Assembly: GCA_029851415.1 (NCBI GenBank)
Contig: CM056741.1
Coordinates: 83,652,282-83,716,281 of the forward strand
Reading direction: 5' to 3'
Length of the DNA: 64,000 bases
Source of the DNA: Eretmocerus hayati
Lineage: Eukaryota; Arthropoda; Insecta; Hymenoptera; Aphelinidae
Shown one piece after another: positions 14,431 to 28,000 of this stretch. The notes under the pieces are model-generated. The model made no database searches, had not been told where the DNA came from, and saw only the letters and a list, made by a program, of their open reading frames with translations. The translations under genes and the position numbers were made by a program. Position 1 is the first letter of the stretch. Every line of letters begins with the position of its first letter.

Positions 14431-16942
14431 TGGAAAAACGAAGCTTTTCGACGATATTGGGGGGAAATTCGGAGTTGTACCCTACCAGCAATGTCGAGGA
14501 TATCTCCCTATATTGTGCAACTATACCTGAGGAGTATTTTGGACTGCCTAGATCACCCTCGATCATTGATCAAAGCCAATATTCGCGTTGATCCGAGAGT
14601 CGCTAAAATGGAAAAACGAAGCTTTTCGACGATAATGGGGGGAAATTCGGAGTTTTACCCTATCAGCAATGACTGGGATACCTCCTCATATTATGTAAGA
14701 ATACCTCAGGAGTATTTTTTACTGCCTAGATCACCCTCGATCATTGATCTGAGCCAATATTCGCGTCGATCCGAGAGTCGCTAGAATGGAAAAACGAAGC
14801 TTTTCGACGATCGTAGGGGGAATTTCGGAGTTGTACCCTATCGGCAATGAGTGGGATATCATCCCATATTGTGCATCTATATCTAAGGAGTATTTTGGAC
14901 TGCCTAGATCACCCTCGATCATTGTTCTGAGCCAATATTCGCGTCGATCCGAGAGTCGCTCGAATGGCAAAACGAAGCTTACGACGATAATGGGGGGAAA
15001 TTCGGAGTTATACCCTATCAGCAATGAGCGGGATATCTTCCCATCCTGTGCAACTATACCTGAGGAGTATTTTGGACTGCCTAGATCACCCTCGATCGTT
15101 GATCTAAGCCAATATTCGCGTCGATCCGAGAGTCGCTAAAATGGAAAAACGAAGCTTTTCGACGATCTTAGGGGGAATTTCGGAGTTGTACCCTATCAGC
15201 AATGAGTGGGATATCTCCCCATATTGTGCAACTATACCTTAGGAGTACTTTGGACTGCCGAGATCACCCTCGATCATTGATCTAAGCCAATATTCGCGTC
15301 GATCCGAGAGTCACTAGAATGGAAAAACGAAGCTTTTCGACGATATTGGGGGGAAATTCGGAGTTGTACCCTACCAGCAATGTCGAGGATATCTCCCTAT
15401 ATTGTGCAACTATACCTGAGGAGTGTTTTGGACCGCCTAGATCATCCTCGATCATTGATCCAAGCCAATATCCGCGTCGATCCGAGAGTCGCTAGAATGG
15501 AAAAATGAAGCTTTTCGACGATCTTAGGGGGAATTTCGGAGTTGTACCCTATCGGCAATGAGTGGGGTACCTTCCCATATTGTGCATCTATACATAAGGA
15601 GTATTTTGGACTGCCTAGATAACCCTCGATCATTGATCTGAGCCAATATTCGCGTCGATCCGAGAGTCGCTCAAATGGCAAAACGAAGCTTTTCGACGAT
15701 CATGGGGGGAAATTCGGAGTTATACCCTACCAGCAATGTCGAGGATATCTCCCTATATTGTGCATTTATACCTGAGGAGTATTTTGGACTGCCTAGATCA
15801 CCCTCGATCATTGATCAAAGCCAATATTCGCGTTGATCCGAGAGTCGCTAGAATGGAAAAACGAAGCTTTTCGACGATCTTAGGGGGAATTTCGGAGTTG
15901 TACCCTATCGGCATTCAGTGGGATATCTTCCCATATTGTGCATCTTTAGCTAAGGAGTATTTTGGACTGCCTAGATCACCCTCGATCATTGACCTGAGCC
16001 AATATTCGCGTCGATCCGAGAGTCTTTCAAATGGCAAAACGAAGCTTTTCGAGGATAATGGGGGGGGGGGGGGGGCGGAATTCGGAGTTGTACCCTATCA
16101 GCAATGACTGGAAAACCTCCTCATATTGTGTAAGAATACCTCAGGAGTATTTTGGACTGCCTACATCACCCTCGATCATCGATCTAAGCCAATATTCGCG
16201 TCGATCCGAGAGTCGCTAAAATGGAAAAACGAAGCTTTTCGGCGATCTTAGGGGCAATTTCGGAGTTGTACCCTATCAGCAATGAGTGGGATATCTCCCC
16301 ATATTGTGCAACTATACCTTAGGAGTACTTTGGACTGCCGAGATCACCCTCGATCATTGATCTAAGCCAATATTCGCGTCGATCCGAGAGTCTTTCAAAT
16401 GGCAAAACGAAGCTTTTCGACGATAATGGGGGGGGGGGGGGAATTCGGAGTTGTACCCTATCAGCAATGTCGAGGATATCTCCCTATATTGTGCAACTAT
16501 ACCTGAGGAGTGTTTTGGACCGCCTAGATCATCCTCGATCATTGATCTAAGCCAATATTCGCGTCGATCCGAGAGTCGCTAAAATGGAAAAACGAAACTT
16601 TTCGACGATCTTAGGGGGAATGCCGGAGTTGTACCCTACCAGCAATGTCGAGGATATCTCCCTATATTGTGCAACTATACCTGAGGAGTGTTTTGGACTG
16701 CCGAGATCACCCTCGATCATTGATCTAAGCCAATATTCGCGTCGATCCGAGAGTCACTAGAATGGAAAAACGAAGCTTTTCGACGATATTGGGGGGAAAT
16801 TCGGAGTTGTACCCTACCAGCAATGTCGAGGATATCTCCCTATATTGTGCAACTATACCTGAGGAGTATTTTGGACTGCCTAGATCACCCTCGATCATTG
16901 ATCAAAGCCAATATTCGCGTTGATCCGAGAGTCGCTAAAATG

Positions 16943-19900
16943 GAAAAACGAAGCTTTTCGACGATAATGGGGGGAAATTCGGAGTTTTACCCTATCAGCA
17001 ATGACTGGAATACCTCCTCATATTATGTAAGAATATCTCAGGAGTATTTTTTACTGCCTAGATCACCCTCGATCATTGATCTAAGCCAATATTCGCGTCG
17101 ATCCGAGAGTCGATAGAATGGAAAAACGAAGCTTTTCGACGATCTTAGGGGGAATTTCGGAGTTGTACCCTTTCGGCAATGAGTGGGATATCTTCCCATA
17201 TTGTGCATCTATACCTAAGGAGTATTTTGGACTGCCTAGATCACCCTCTATCATTGATCTGAGCCAATATTCGCGACGATCCGAGAGTCGCTAGAATGGA
17301 AAAACGAAGCTTTTCGACGATATTGGGGGGAAATTCGGAGTTGTACCCTACCAGCAATGTCGAGGATATCTCCCTATATTGTGCAACTATACCTGAGGAG
17401 TGTTTTGGACCGCCTAGATCATCCTCGATCATTGATCTAAGCCAATATTCGCGTCGATCCGAGAGTCGCTAGAATGGAAAAACCAAGCTTTTCGACGATC
17501 TTAGGGGGAATTTCGGAGTTGTACCCTATCGGCATTGAGTGGGATATCTTCCCATATTGTGCATCTATAGCTAAGGAGTATTATGGACTGCCTAGATGAC
17601 CCTCGATCATTGACCTGAGCCAATATTCGCGTCGATCCGAGAGTCTTTCAAATGGCAAAACGAAGCTTTTCGACGATAATGGGGGGGAATTCGGAGTTGT
17701 ACCCTATCAGCAATGACTGGAAAACCTCCTCATATTGTGTAAGAATACCTCAGGAGTATTTTGGACTGCCTAGATCACCCTCGATCATCGATCTAAGCCA
17801 ATATTCGCGTCGATCCGAGAGTCGCTAAAATGGAAAAACAAAGCCTTTCGACGATATTGTGGGGAAATTCGGAGTTGTACCCTATCAGCGAAGTCTGGGA
17901 TATCTTTCTATATTGAGCAACTATACCTGAGGAGTGTTTTGGACCGGCTAGATCACCCTCGATCATCGATCTAAGCCAATATTCGCGTCGATCCGAGAGT
18001 TGCTAAAATGGAAAAACGAAGCTTTTCGGCGATCTTAGGGGGAATTTCGGAGTTGTACCCTATCAGCAATGCTTGGAATATCTCCTCATATTGTGTAACT
18101 ATACCTCAGGAGTATTTTGGACTGCCTAGATTACCATCGACCATTGATCTAAGCCAATTAACGCGTCGATCCGAGAGTCGCTAGAATGGAAAAACGAACT
18201 TTTCGACGATCCTGGGGGAGAATTCGGAGTTGTACCCTATCAGTAATGAGCGGGATATCTTCCCATCCTGTGCAACTATACCTGAGGAGTATTTTGGACT
18301 GCATAGATCACCCTCGATCGTTCTTCTAAGCCAATATTCGCGTCGATCCGAGAGTCGCTAAAATGGAAAAACGAACCTTTTCGACGATCTTAGGGGGAAT
18401 GCCGGAGTTGTACCCTACCAGCAATGTCGAGGATATCTCCCTTTATTGTGCAACTATACCTGAGGAGTGTTTTGGACTGCCGAGATCACCCTCGATCATT
18501 GATATAAGCCAATATTCGCGTCGATCCGAGAGTCACTAGAATGGAAAAACGAAGCTTTTCGACGATATTGGGGGGAAATTCGGAGTTGTACCCTACCAGC
18601 AATGTCGAGGATATCTCCCTATATTGTGCAACTATACCTGAGGAGTATTTTGGACTGCCTAGATCACCCTCGATCATTGATCAAAGCCAATATTCGCGTT
18701 GATCCGAGAGTCGCTAAAATGGAAAAACGAAGCTTTTCGACGATAATGGGGGGAAATTCAGAGTTTTACCCTATCAGCAATGACTGGAATACCTCCTCAT
18801 ATTGTGTAAGAATACCTCAGGAGTATTTTTTACTGCCTAGATCACCCTCGATCATTGATCTAAGCCAATATTCGCGTCGATCCGAGAGTCGCTAGAATGG
18901 AAAAACGAAGCTTTTCGACGATCTTAGGGGGAATTTCGGAGTTGTACCCTATCGGCATTGAGTGGGATATCTTCCCATATTGTGCATCTATAGCTAAGGA
19001 GTATTATGGACTGCCTAGATGACCCTCGATCATTGACCTGAGCCAATATTCGCGTCGATCCGAGAGTCTTTCAAATGGCAAAACGAAGCTTTTCGACGAT
19101 AATGGGGGGGAATTCGGAGTTGTACCCTATCAGCAATGACTGGAAAACCTCCTCATATTGTGTAAGAATACCTCAGGAGTATTTTGGACTGCCTAGATCA
19201 CCCTCGATCATCGATCTAAGCCAATATTCGCGTCGATCCGAGAGTCGCTAAAATGGAAAAACAAAGCCTTTCGACGATATTGTGGGGAAATTCGGAGTTG
19301 TACCCTATCAGCGAAGTCTGGGATATCTTTCTATATTGAGCAACTATACCTGAGGAGTGTTTTGGACCGGCTAGATCACCCTCGATCATCGATCTAAGCC
19401 AATATTCGCGTCGATCCGAGAGTTGCTAAAATGGAAAAACGAAGCTTTTCGACGATCTTAGGGGGAATTTCGGAGTTGTACCCTATCAGCAATGCTTGGA
19501 ATATCTCCTCATATTGTGTAACTATACCTCAGGAGTATTTTGGACTGCCTAGATTACCATCGACCATTGATCTAAGCCAATTAACGCGTCGATCCGAGAG
19601 TCGCTAGAATGGAAAAACGAACTTTTCGACGATCCTGGGGGAGAATTCGGAGTTGTACCCTATCAGTAATGAGCGGGATATCTTCCCATCCTGTGCAACT
19701 ATACCTGAGGAGTATTTTGGACTGCATAGATCACCCTCGATCGTTCTTCTAAGCCAATATTCGCGTCGATCCGAGAGTCGCTAAAATGGAAAAACGAACC
19801 TTTTCGACGATCTTAGGGGGAATGCCGGAGTTGTACCCTACCAGCAATGTCGAGGATATCTCCCTTTATTGTGCAACTATACCTGAGGAGTGTTTTGGAC

Positions 19901-22900
19901 TGCCGAGATCACCCTCGATCATTGATCTAAGCCAATATTCGCGTCGATCCGAGAGTCACTAGAATGGAAAAACGAAGCTTTTCGACGATATTGGGGGGAA
20001 ATTCGGAGTTGTACCCTACCAGCAATGTCGAGGATATCTCCCTATATTGTGCAACTATACCTGAGGAGTATTTTGGACTGCCTAGATCACCCTCGATCAT
20101 TGATCAAAGCCAATATTCGCGTTGATCCGAGAGTCGCTAAAATGGAAAAACGAAGCTTTTCGACGATAATGGGGGGAAATTCGGAGTTTTACCCTATCAG
20201 CAATGACTGGAATACCTCCTCATATTGTGTAAGAATACCTCAGGAGTATTTTTTACTGCCTAGATCACCCTCGATCATTGATCTAAGCCAATATTCGCGT
20301 CGATCCGAGAGTCGCTAGAATGGAAAAACGAAGCTTTTCGACGATCTTAGGGGGAATTTCGGAGTTGTACCCTATCGGCACTGAGTGGGATATCTTCCCA
20401 TATTGTGCATCTATAGCTAAGGAGTATTTTGGACTGCCTAGATCACCCTCGATCATTGACCTGAGCCAATATTCGCGTCGATCCGAGAGTCTTTCAAATG
20501 GCAAGACGAAGCTTTTCGACGATATTGGGGGGGGGGGGGGGGGAATTCGGAGTTGTACCCTATCAGCAATGACTGGAAAACCTCCTCATATTGTGTAAGA
20601 ATACCTCAGGAGTATTTTGGACTGCCTAGATCACCCTCGATCATCGATCTAAGCCAATATTCGCGTCGATCCGAGAGTCGCTAAAATGGAAAAACAAAGC
20701 CTTTCGACGATATTGTGGGGAAATTCGGAGTTGTACCCTATCAGCGAAGTCTGGGATATCTTCCTATATTGTGCAACTATACCTGAGGAGTGTTTTGGAC
20801 CGGCTAGATCACCCTCGATCATCGATCTAAGCCAATATTCGCGTCGATCCGAGAGTTGCTCAAATGGAAAAACGAAGCTTTTCGACGATCTTAGGGGGAA
20901 TTTCGGAGTTGTACCCTATCAGCAATGCTTGGAATATCTCCTCATATTGTGTAACTATACCTCAGGAGTATTTTGGACTGCCTAGATTACCATCGACCAT
21001 TGATCTAAGCCAATTAACGCGTCGATCCGAGAGTCGCTAGAATGGAAAAACGAACTTTTCGACGATCCTGGGGGAGAATTCGGAGTTGTACCCTATCAGT
21101 AATGAGCGGGATATCTTCCCATCCTGTGCAACTATACCTGAGGAGTATTTTGGACTGCATAGATCACCCTCGATCGTTCTTCTAAGCCAATATTCGCGTC
21201 GATCCGAGAGACGCTAAAATGGAAAAACGAACCTTTTCGACGATCTTAGGGGGAATGCCGGAGTTGTACCCTACCAGCAATGTCGAGGATATCTCCCTAT
21301 ATTGTGCAACTATACCTGAGGAGTGTTTTGGACTGCCGAGATCACCCTCGATCATTGATCTAAGCCAATATTCGCGTCGATCCGAGAGTCACTAGAATGG
21401 AAAAACGAAGCTTTTCGACGATATTGGGGGGAAATTCGGAGTTGTACCCTACCAGCAATGTCGAGGATATCTCCCTATATTGTGCAACTATACCTGAGGA
21501 GTGTTTTGGACCGCCTAGATCACCCTCTATCATTGATCTGAGCCAATATTCGCGTCGATCCGAGAGTCGCTAGAATGGAAAAACGAAGCTTTTCGACGAT
21601 ATTGGGGGGAAATTCGGAGTTGTACCCTGCCAGCAATGTCGAGGATATCTCCCTATATTGTGCAACTATACCTGAGGAGTGTTTTGGACCGCCTAGATCA
21701 TCCTCGATCATTGATCTAAGCCAATATTCGCGTTGATCCGAGAGTCGCTAAAATGGAAAAACGAAGCTTTTCGACGATAATGGGGGGAAATTCGGAGTTT
21801 TACCCTATCAGCAATGACTGGAATACCTCCTCATATTGTGTAACTATACCTCAGGAGTATTTTGGACTGCCTAGATTACCATCGACCATTGATCTAAGCC
21901 AATTAACGCGTCGATCCGAGAGTCGCTAGAATGGGAAAACGAAGCTTTTCGACGAGCTTAGGGGGAATTTCGGAGTTGTACCCTATCGGCATTGAGTGGG
22001 ATATCTTCCCATATTGTGCATCCATAGCTAAGGAGTATTTTGGACTGCCTAGATCACCCTCGATCATTGATCTGAGCCAATATTCGCGTCGATCCGAGAG
22101 TCTTTCAAATGGCAAAACGAAGCTTTTCGACGATAATGGGGGGGGGGGGGGGGGGAATTCGGAGTTTTACCCTATCAGCAATGACTGGAATACCTCCTCA
22201 TATTGTGTAAGAATACCTCAGGAGTATTTTTTACTGCCTAGATCACCCTCGATCATTGATCTAAGCCAATATTCGCGTCGATCCGAGAGTCGCTAGAATG
22301 GAAAAACGAAGCTTTTCGACGATCTTAGGGGGAATTTCGGAGTTGTACCCTTTCGGCAATGAGTGGGATATCTTCCCATATTGTGCATCTATACCTAAGG
22401 AGTATTTTGGACTGCCTAGATCACCCTCTATCATTGATCTGAGCCAATATTCGCGTCGATCCGAGAGTCGCTAGAATGGAAAAACGAAGCTTTTCGACGA
22501 TATTGGGGGGAAATTCGGAGTTGTACCCTACCAGCAATGTCGAGGATATCTCCCTATATTGTGCAACTATACCTGAGGAGTGTTTTGGACCGCCTAGATC
22601 ATCCTCGATCATTGATCTAAGCCAATATTCGCGTCGATCCGAGAGTCGCTAGAATGGAAAAACGAAGCTTTTCGACGATCTTAGGGGGAATTTCGGAGTT
22701 GTACCCTATCGGCATTGAGTGGGATATCTTCCCATATTGTGCATCTATAGCTAAGGAGTATTATGGACTGCCTAGATCACCCTCGATCATTGACCTGAGC
22801 CAATATTCGCGTCGATCCGAGAGTCTTTCAAATGGCAAAACGAAGCTTTTCGACGATAATGGGGGGGAATTCGGAGTTGTACCCTATCAGCAATGACTGG

Positions 22901-25900
22901 AAAACCTCCTCATATTGTGTAAGAATACCTCAGGAGTATTTTGGACTGCCTAGATCACCCTCGATCATCGATCTAAGCCAATATTCGCGTCGATCCGAGA
23001 GTCGCTAAAATGGAAAAACAAAGCCTTTCGACGATATTGTGGGGAAATTCGGAGTTGTACCCTATCAGCGAAGTCTGGGATATCTTTCTATATTGAGCAA
23101 CTATACCTGAGGAGTGTTTTGGACCGGCTAGATCACCCTCGATCATCGATCTAAGCCAATATTCGCGTCGATCCGAGAGTTGCTAAAATGGAAAAACGAA
23201 GCTTTTCGACGATCTTAGGGGGAATTTCGGAGTTGTACCCTATCAGCAATGCTTGGAATATCTCCTCATATTGTGTAACTATACCTCAGGAGTATTTTGG
23301 ACTGCCTAGATTACCATCGACCATTGATCTAAGCCAATTAACGCGTCGATCCGAGAGTCGCTAGAATGGAAAAACGAACTTTTCGACGATCCTGGGGGAG
23401 AATTCGGAGTTGTACCCTATCAGTAATGAGCGGGATATCTTCCCATCCTGTGCAACTATACCTGAGGAGTATTTTGGACTGCATAGATCACCCTCGATCG
23501 TTCTTCTAAGCCAATATTCGCGTCGATCCGAGAGTCGCTAAAATGGAAAAACGAATCTTTTCGACGATCTTAGGGGGAATGCCGGAGTTGTACCCTACCA
23601 GCAATGTCGAGGATATCTCCCTATATTGTGCAACTATACCTGAGGAGTGTTTTGGACTGCCGAGATCACCCTCGATCATTGATCTAAGCCAATGTCGCGT
23701 CGATCCGAGAGTCACTAGGATGGAAAAACGAAGCTTTTCGACGATATTGGGGGGAAATTCGGAGTTGTACCCTACCAGCAATGTCGAGGATATCTCCCTA
23801 TATTGTGCAACTATACCTGAGGAGTATTTTGGACTGCCTAGATCACCCTCGATCATTGATCAAAGCCAATATTCGCGTTGATCCGAGAGTCGCTAAAATG
23901 GAAAAACGAAGCTTTTCGACGATAATGGGGGGAAATTCGGAGTTTTACCCTATCAGCAATGACTGGAATACCTCCTCATATTGTGTAAGAATACCTCAGG
24001 AGTATTTTTCACTGCCTAGATCACCCTCGATCATTGATCTAAGCCAATATTCGCGTCGATCCGAGAGTCGCTAGAATGGAAAAACGAAGCTTTTCGACGA
24101 TCTTAGGGGGAATTTCGGAGTTGTACCCTATCGGCATTGAGTGGGATATCTTCCCATATTGTGCATCTATAGCTAAGGAGTATTTTGGACTGCCTAGATC
24201 ACCCTCGATCATTGACCTGAGCCAATATTCGCGTCGATCCGAGAGTCTTTCAAATGGCAAAACGAAGCTTTTCGACGATAATGGGGGGGAATTCGGAGTT
24301 GTACCCTATCAGCAATGACTGGAAAACCTCCTCATATTGTGTAAGAATACCTCAGGAGTATTTTGGACTGCCTAGATCACCCTCGATCATCGATCTAAGC
24401 CAATATTCGCGTCGATCCGAGAGTCGCTAAAATGGAAAAAACAAAGCCTTTCGACGATATTGTGGGGAAATTCGGAGTTGTACCCTATCAGCGAAGTCTG
24501 GGATATCTTCCTATATTGTGCAACTATACCTGAGGAGTGTTTTGGACCGGCTAGATCACCCTCGATCATCGATCTAAGCCAATATTCGCGTCGATCCGAG
24601 AGTTGCTCAAATGGAAAAACGAAGCTTTTCGACGATCTTAGGGGGAATTACGGAGTTGTACCCTATCAGCATTGTTTGGAATATCTCCTCATATTGTGTA
24701 ACTATACCTCAGGAGTATTTTGGACTGCCCAATTACCATCGACCATTGATCTAAGCCAATATTCGGGTCGATCCGAGAGTCGCTAAAATGGAAAAACAAA
24801 GCTTTTCGACGATATTGTGGGGAAATTCGGAGTTGTACCCTATCAGCGAAGTCTGGGATATCTCCCTATATTGTGCAACTATACCTCAGGAGTGTTTTGG
24901 ACCGGCTAGATCACCCTCGATCATCGATCTAAGCCAATATTCGCGTCGATCCGAGAGTTGCTAAAATGGAAAAACGAAGCTTTTCGACGATCTTAGGGGG
25001 AATTTCGGAGTTGTACCCTATCAGCAATGCTTGGAATATCTCCTCATATTGTGTAACTATACCTCAGGAGTATTTTGGACTGCCTAGATTACCATCGACC
25101 ATTGATGTAAGCCAATTAACGCGTCGATCCGAGAGTCGCTAGAATGGAAAAACGAACTTTTCGACGATCCTGGGGGAGAATTCGGAGTTGTACCCTATCA
25201 GTAATGAGCGGGATATCTTCCCATCCTGTGCAACTATACCTGAGGAGTATTTTGGACTGCATAGATCACCCTCGATCGTTCTTCTAAGCCAATATTCGCG
25301 TCGATCCGAGAGTCGCTAAAATGGAAAAACGAACCTTTTCGACGATCTTAGGGGGAATGCCGGAGTTGTACCCTACCAGCAATGTCGAAGATATCTCCCT
25401 GTATTGTGGAACTATACCTGAGGAGTGTTTTGGACTGCCGAGATCACCCTCGATCATTGATCTAAGCCAATATTCGCGTCGATCCGAGAGTCACTAGAAT
25501 GGAAAAACGAAGCTTTTCGACGATATTGGGGGGAAATTCGGAGTTGTACCCTACCAGCAATGTCGAGGATATCTCCCTATATTGTGCAACTATACCTGAG
25601 GAGTATTTTGGACTGCCTAGATCACCCTCGATCATTGATCAAAGCCAATATTCGCGTTGATCCGAGAGTCGCTAAAATGGAAAAACGAAGCTTTTCGACG
25701 ATAATGGGGGGAAATTCGGAGTTTTACCCTATCAGCAATGACTGGGATACCTCCTCATATTATGTAAGAATACCTCAGGAGTATTTTTTACTGCCTAGAT
25801 CACCCTCGATCATTGATCTAAGCCAATATTCGCGTCGATCCGAGAGTCGCTAGAATGGAAAAACGAAGCTTTTCGACGATCGTAGGGGGAATTTCGGAGT

Positions 25901-28000
25901 TGTACCCTATCGGCAATGAGTGGGATATCTTCCCATATTGTGCATCTATATCTAAGGAGTATTTTGGACTGCCTAGATCACCCTCGATCATTGTTCTGAG
26001 CCAATATTCGCGTCGATCCGAGAGTCGCTCAAATGGCAAAACGAAGCTTACGACGATAATGGGGGGAAATTCGGAGCTATACCCTATCAGCAATGAGCGG
26101 GATATCTTCCCATCCTGTGCAACTATACTTGAGGAGTATTTTGGACTGCCTAGATCACCCTCGATCGTTGATCTAAGCCAATATTCGCGTCGATCCGAGA
26201 GTCGCTAAAATGGAAAAACGAAGCTTTTCGACGATCTTAGGGGGAATTTCGGAGTTGTACCCTATCAGCAATGAGTGGGATATCTCCCCATATTGTGCAA
26301 CTATACCTTAGGAGTACTTTGGACTGCCGAGATCACCCTCGATCATTGATCTAAGCCAATATTCGCGTCGATCCGAGAGTCACTAGAATGGAAAAACGAA
26401 GCTTTTCGACGATATTGGGGGGAAATTCGGAGTTGTACCCTACCAGCAATGTCGAGGATATCTCCCTATATTGTGCAACTATACCTGAGGAGTGTTTTGG
26501 ACCGCCTAGATCATCCTCGATCATTGATCCAAGCCAATATTCGCGTCGATCCGAGAGTCGCTAGAATGGAAAAATGAAGCTTTTCGACGATCTTAGGGGG
26601 AATTTCGGAGTTGTACCCTATCGGCAATGAGTGGGGTACCTTCCCATATTGTGCATCTATACATAAGGAGTATTTTGGACTGCCTAGATAACCCTCGATC
26701 ATTGATCTGAGCCAATATTCGCGTCGATCCGAGAGTCGCTCAAATGGCAAAACGAAGCTTTTCGACGATAATGGGGGGAAATTCGGAGTTATACCCTACC
26801 AGCAATGTCGAGGATATCTCCCTATTTTGTGCATTTATACCTGAGGAGTATTTTGGACTGCCTAGATCACCCTCGATCATTGATCAAAGCCAATATTCGC
26901 GTTGATCCGAGAGTCGCTAGAATGGAAAAACGAAGCTTTTCGACGATCTTAGGGGGAATTTCGGAGTTGTACCCTATCGGCATTGAGTGGGATATCTTCC
27001 CATATTGTGCATCTTTAGCTAAGGAGTATTTTGGACTGCCTAGATCACCCTCGATCATTGACCTGAGCCAATATTCGCGTCGATCCGAGAGTCTTTCAAA
27101 TGGCAAAACGAAGCTTTTCGACGATAATGGGGGGGGGGGGGGAATTCGGAGTTGTACCCTATCAGCAATGACTGGAAAACCTCCTCATATTGTGTAAGAA
27201 TACCTCAGGAGTATTTTGGACTGCCTACATCACCCTCGATCATCGATCTAAGCCAATATTCGCGTCGATCCGAGAGTCGCTAAAATGGAAAAACGAAGCT
27301 TTTCGGCGATCTTAGGGGGAATTTCGGAGTTGTACCCTATCAGCAATGAGTGGGATATCTCCCCATATTGTGCAACTATACCTTAGGAGTACTTTGGACT
27401 GCCGAGATCACCCTCGATCATTGATCTAAGCCAATATTCGCGTCGATCCGAGAGTCTTTCAAATGGCAAAACGAAGCTTTTCGACGATAATGGGAGGGGA
27501 ATTCGGAGTTGTACCCTATCAGCAATGTCGAGGATATCTCCCTATATTGTGCAACTATACCTGAGGAGTGTTTTGGACCGCCTAGATCATCCTCGATCAT
27601 TGATCTAAGCCAATATTCGCGTCGATCCGAGAGTCGCTAAAATGGAAAAACGAAACTTTTCGACGATCTTAGGGGGAATGCCGGAGTTGTACCCTACCAG
27701 CAATGTCGAGGATATCTCCCTATATTGTGCAACTATACCTGAGGAGTGTTTTGGACTGCCGAGATCACCCTCGATCATTGATCTAAGCCAATATTCGCGT
27801 CGATCCGAGAGTCACTAGAATGGAAAAACGAAGCTTTTCGACGATATTGGGGGGAAATTCGGAGTTGTACCCTACCAGCAATGTCGAGGATATCTCCCTA
27901 TATTGTGCAACTATACCTGAGGAGTATTTTGGACTGCCTAGATCACCCTCGATCATTGATCAAAGCCAATATTCGCGTTGATCCGAGAGTCGCTAAAATG
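16943..28000 (+). repeat. Satellite superunit S2, about 11.06 kb
   Basis: This block matches the next one at spacing 11,058-11,069 (for example 14,491/25,560, 15,442/26,511, 16,823/27,881, 18,602/29,661). It includes one copy of the 8-monomer block (1,423 bp, 18,602 to 20,025). Boundaries are arbitrary in a tandem repeat; I set the start at the equivalent of position 1. Confidence 0.85.
22138..22155 (+). repeat. Longest G-run in the satellite (18 G)
   Basis: A monomer lineage recognised by AGTCTTTCAAATGGC upstream carries an expanded G-run where other units have 5-7 G. This copy has 18 G. The remaining expanded runs are listed in the findings. Confidence 0.9.

Larger units (their letters stand above)
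1..16942 (+). repeat. Satellite superunit S1 (left-truncated)
   Basis: Position 1 matches 16,943 and the two stretches run in parallel to about 2,800/19,740. They share rare variants such as GCGACGATCC (near 325 and 17,272) and TTATGTAAGAATATCTC. From 5,583 the match continues at spacing 14,442-14,450, up to about 10,170. S1 is longer than S2 because it carries two extra 8-monomer blocks (2.85-7.05 kb) and a 12-/5-monomer amplification (10.8-14.4 kb), and because it has lost two monomers at about 2,830. Confidence 0.85.
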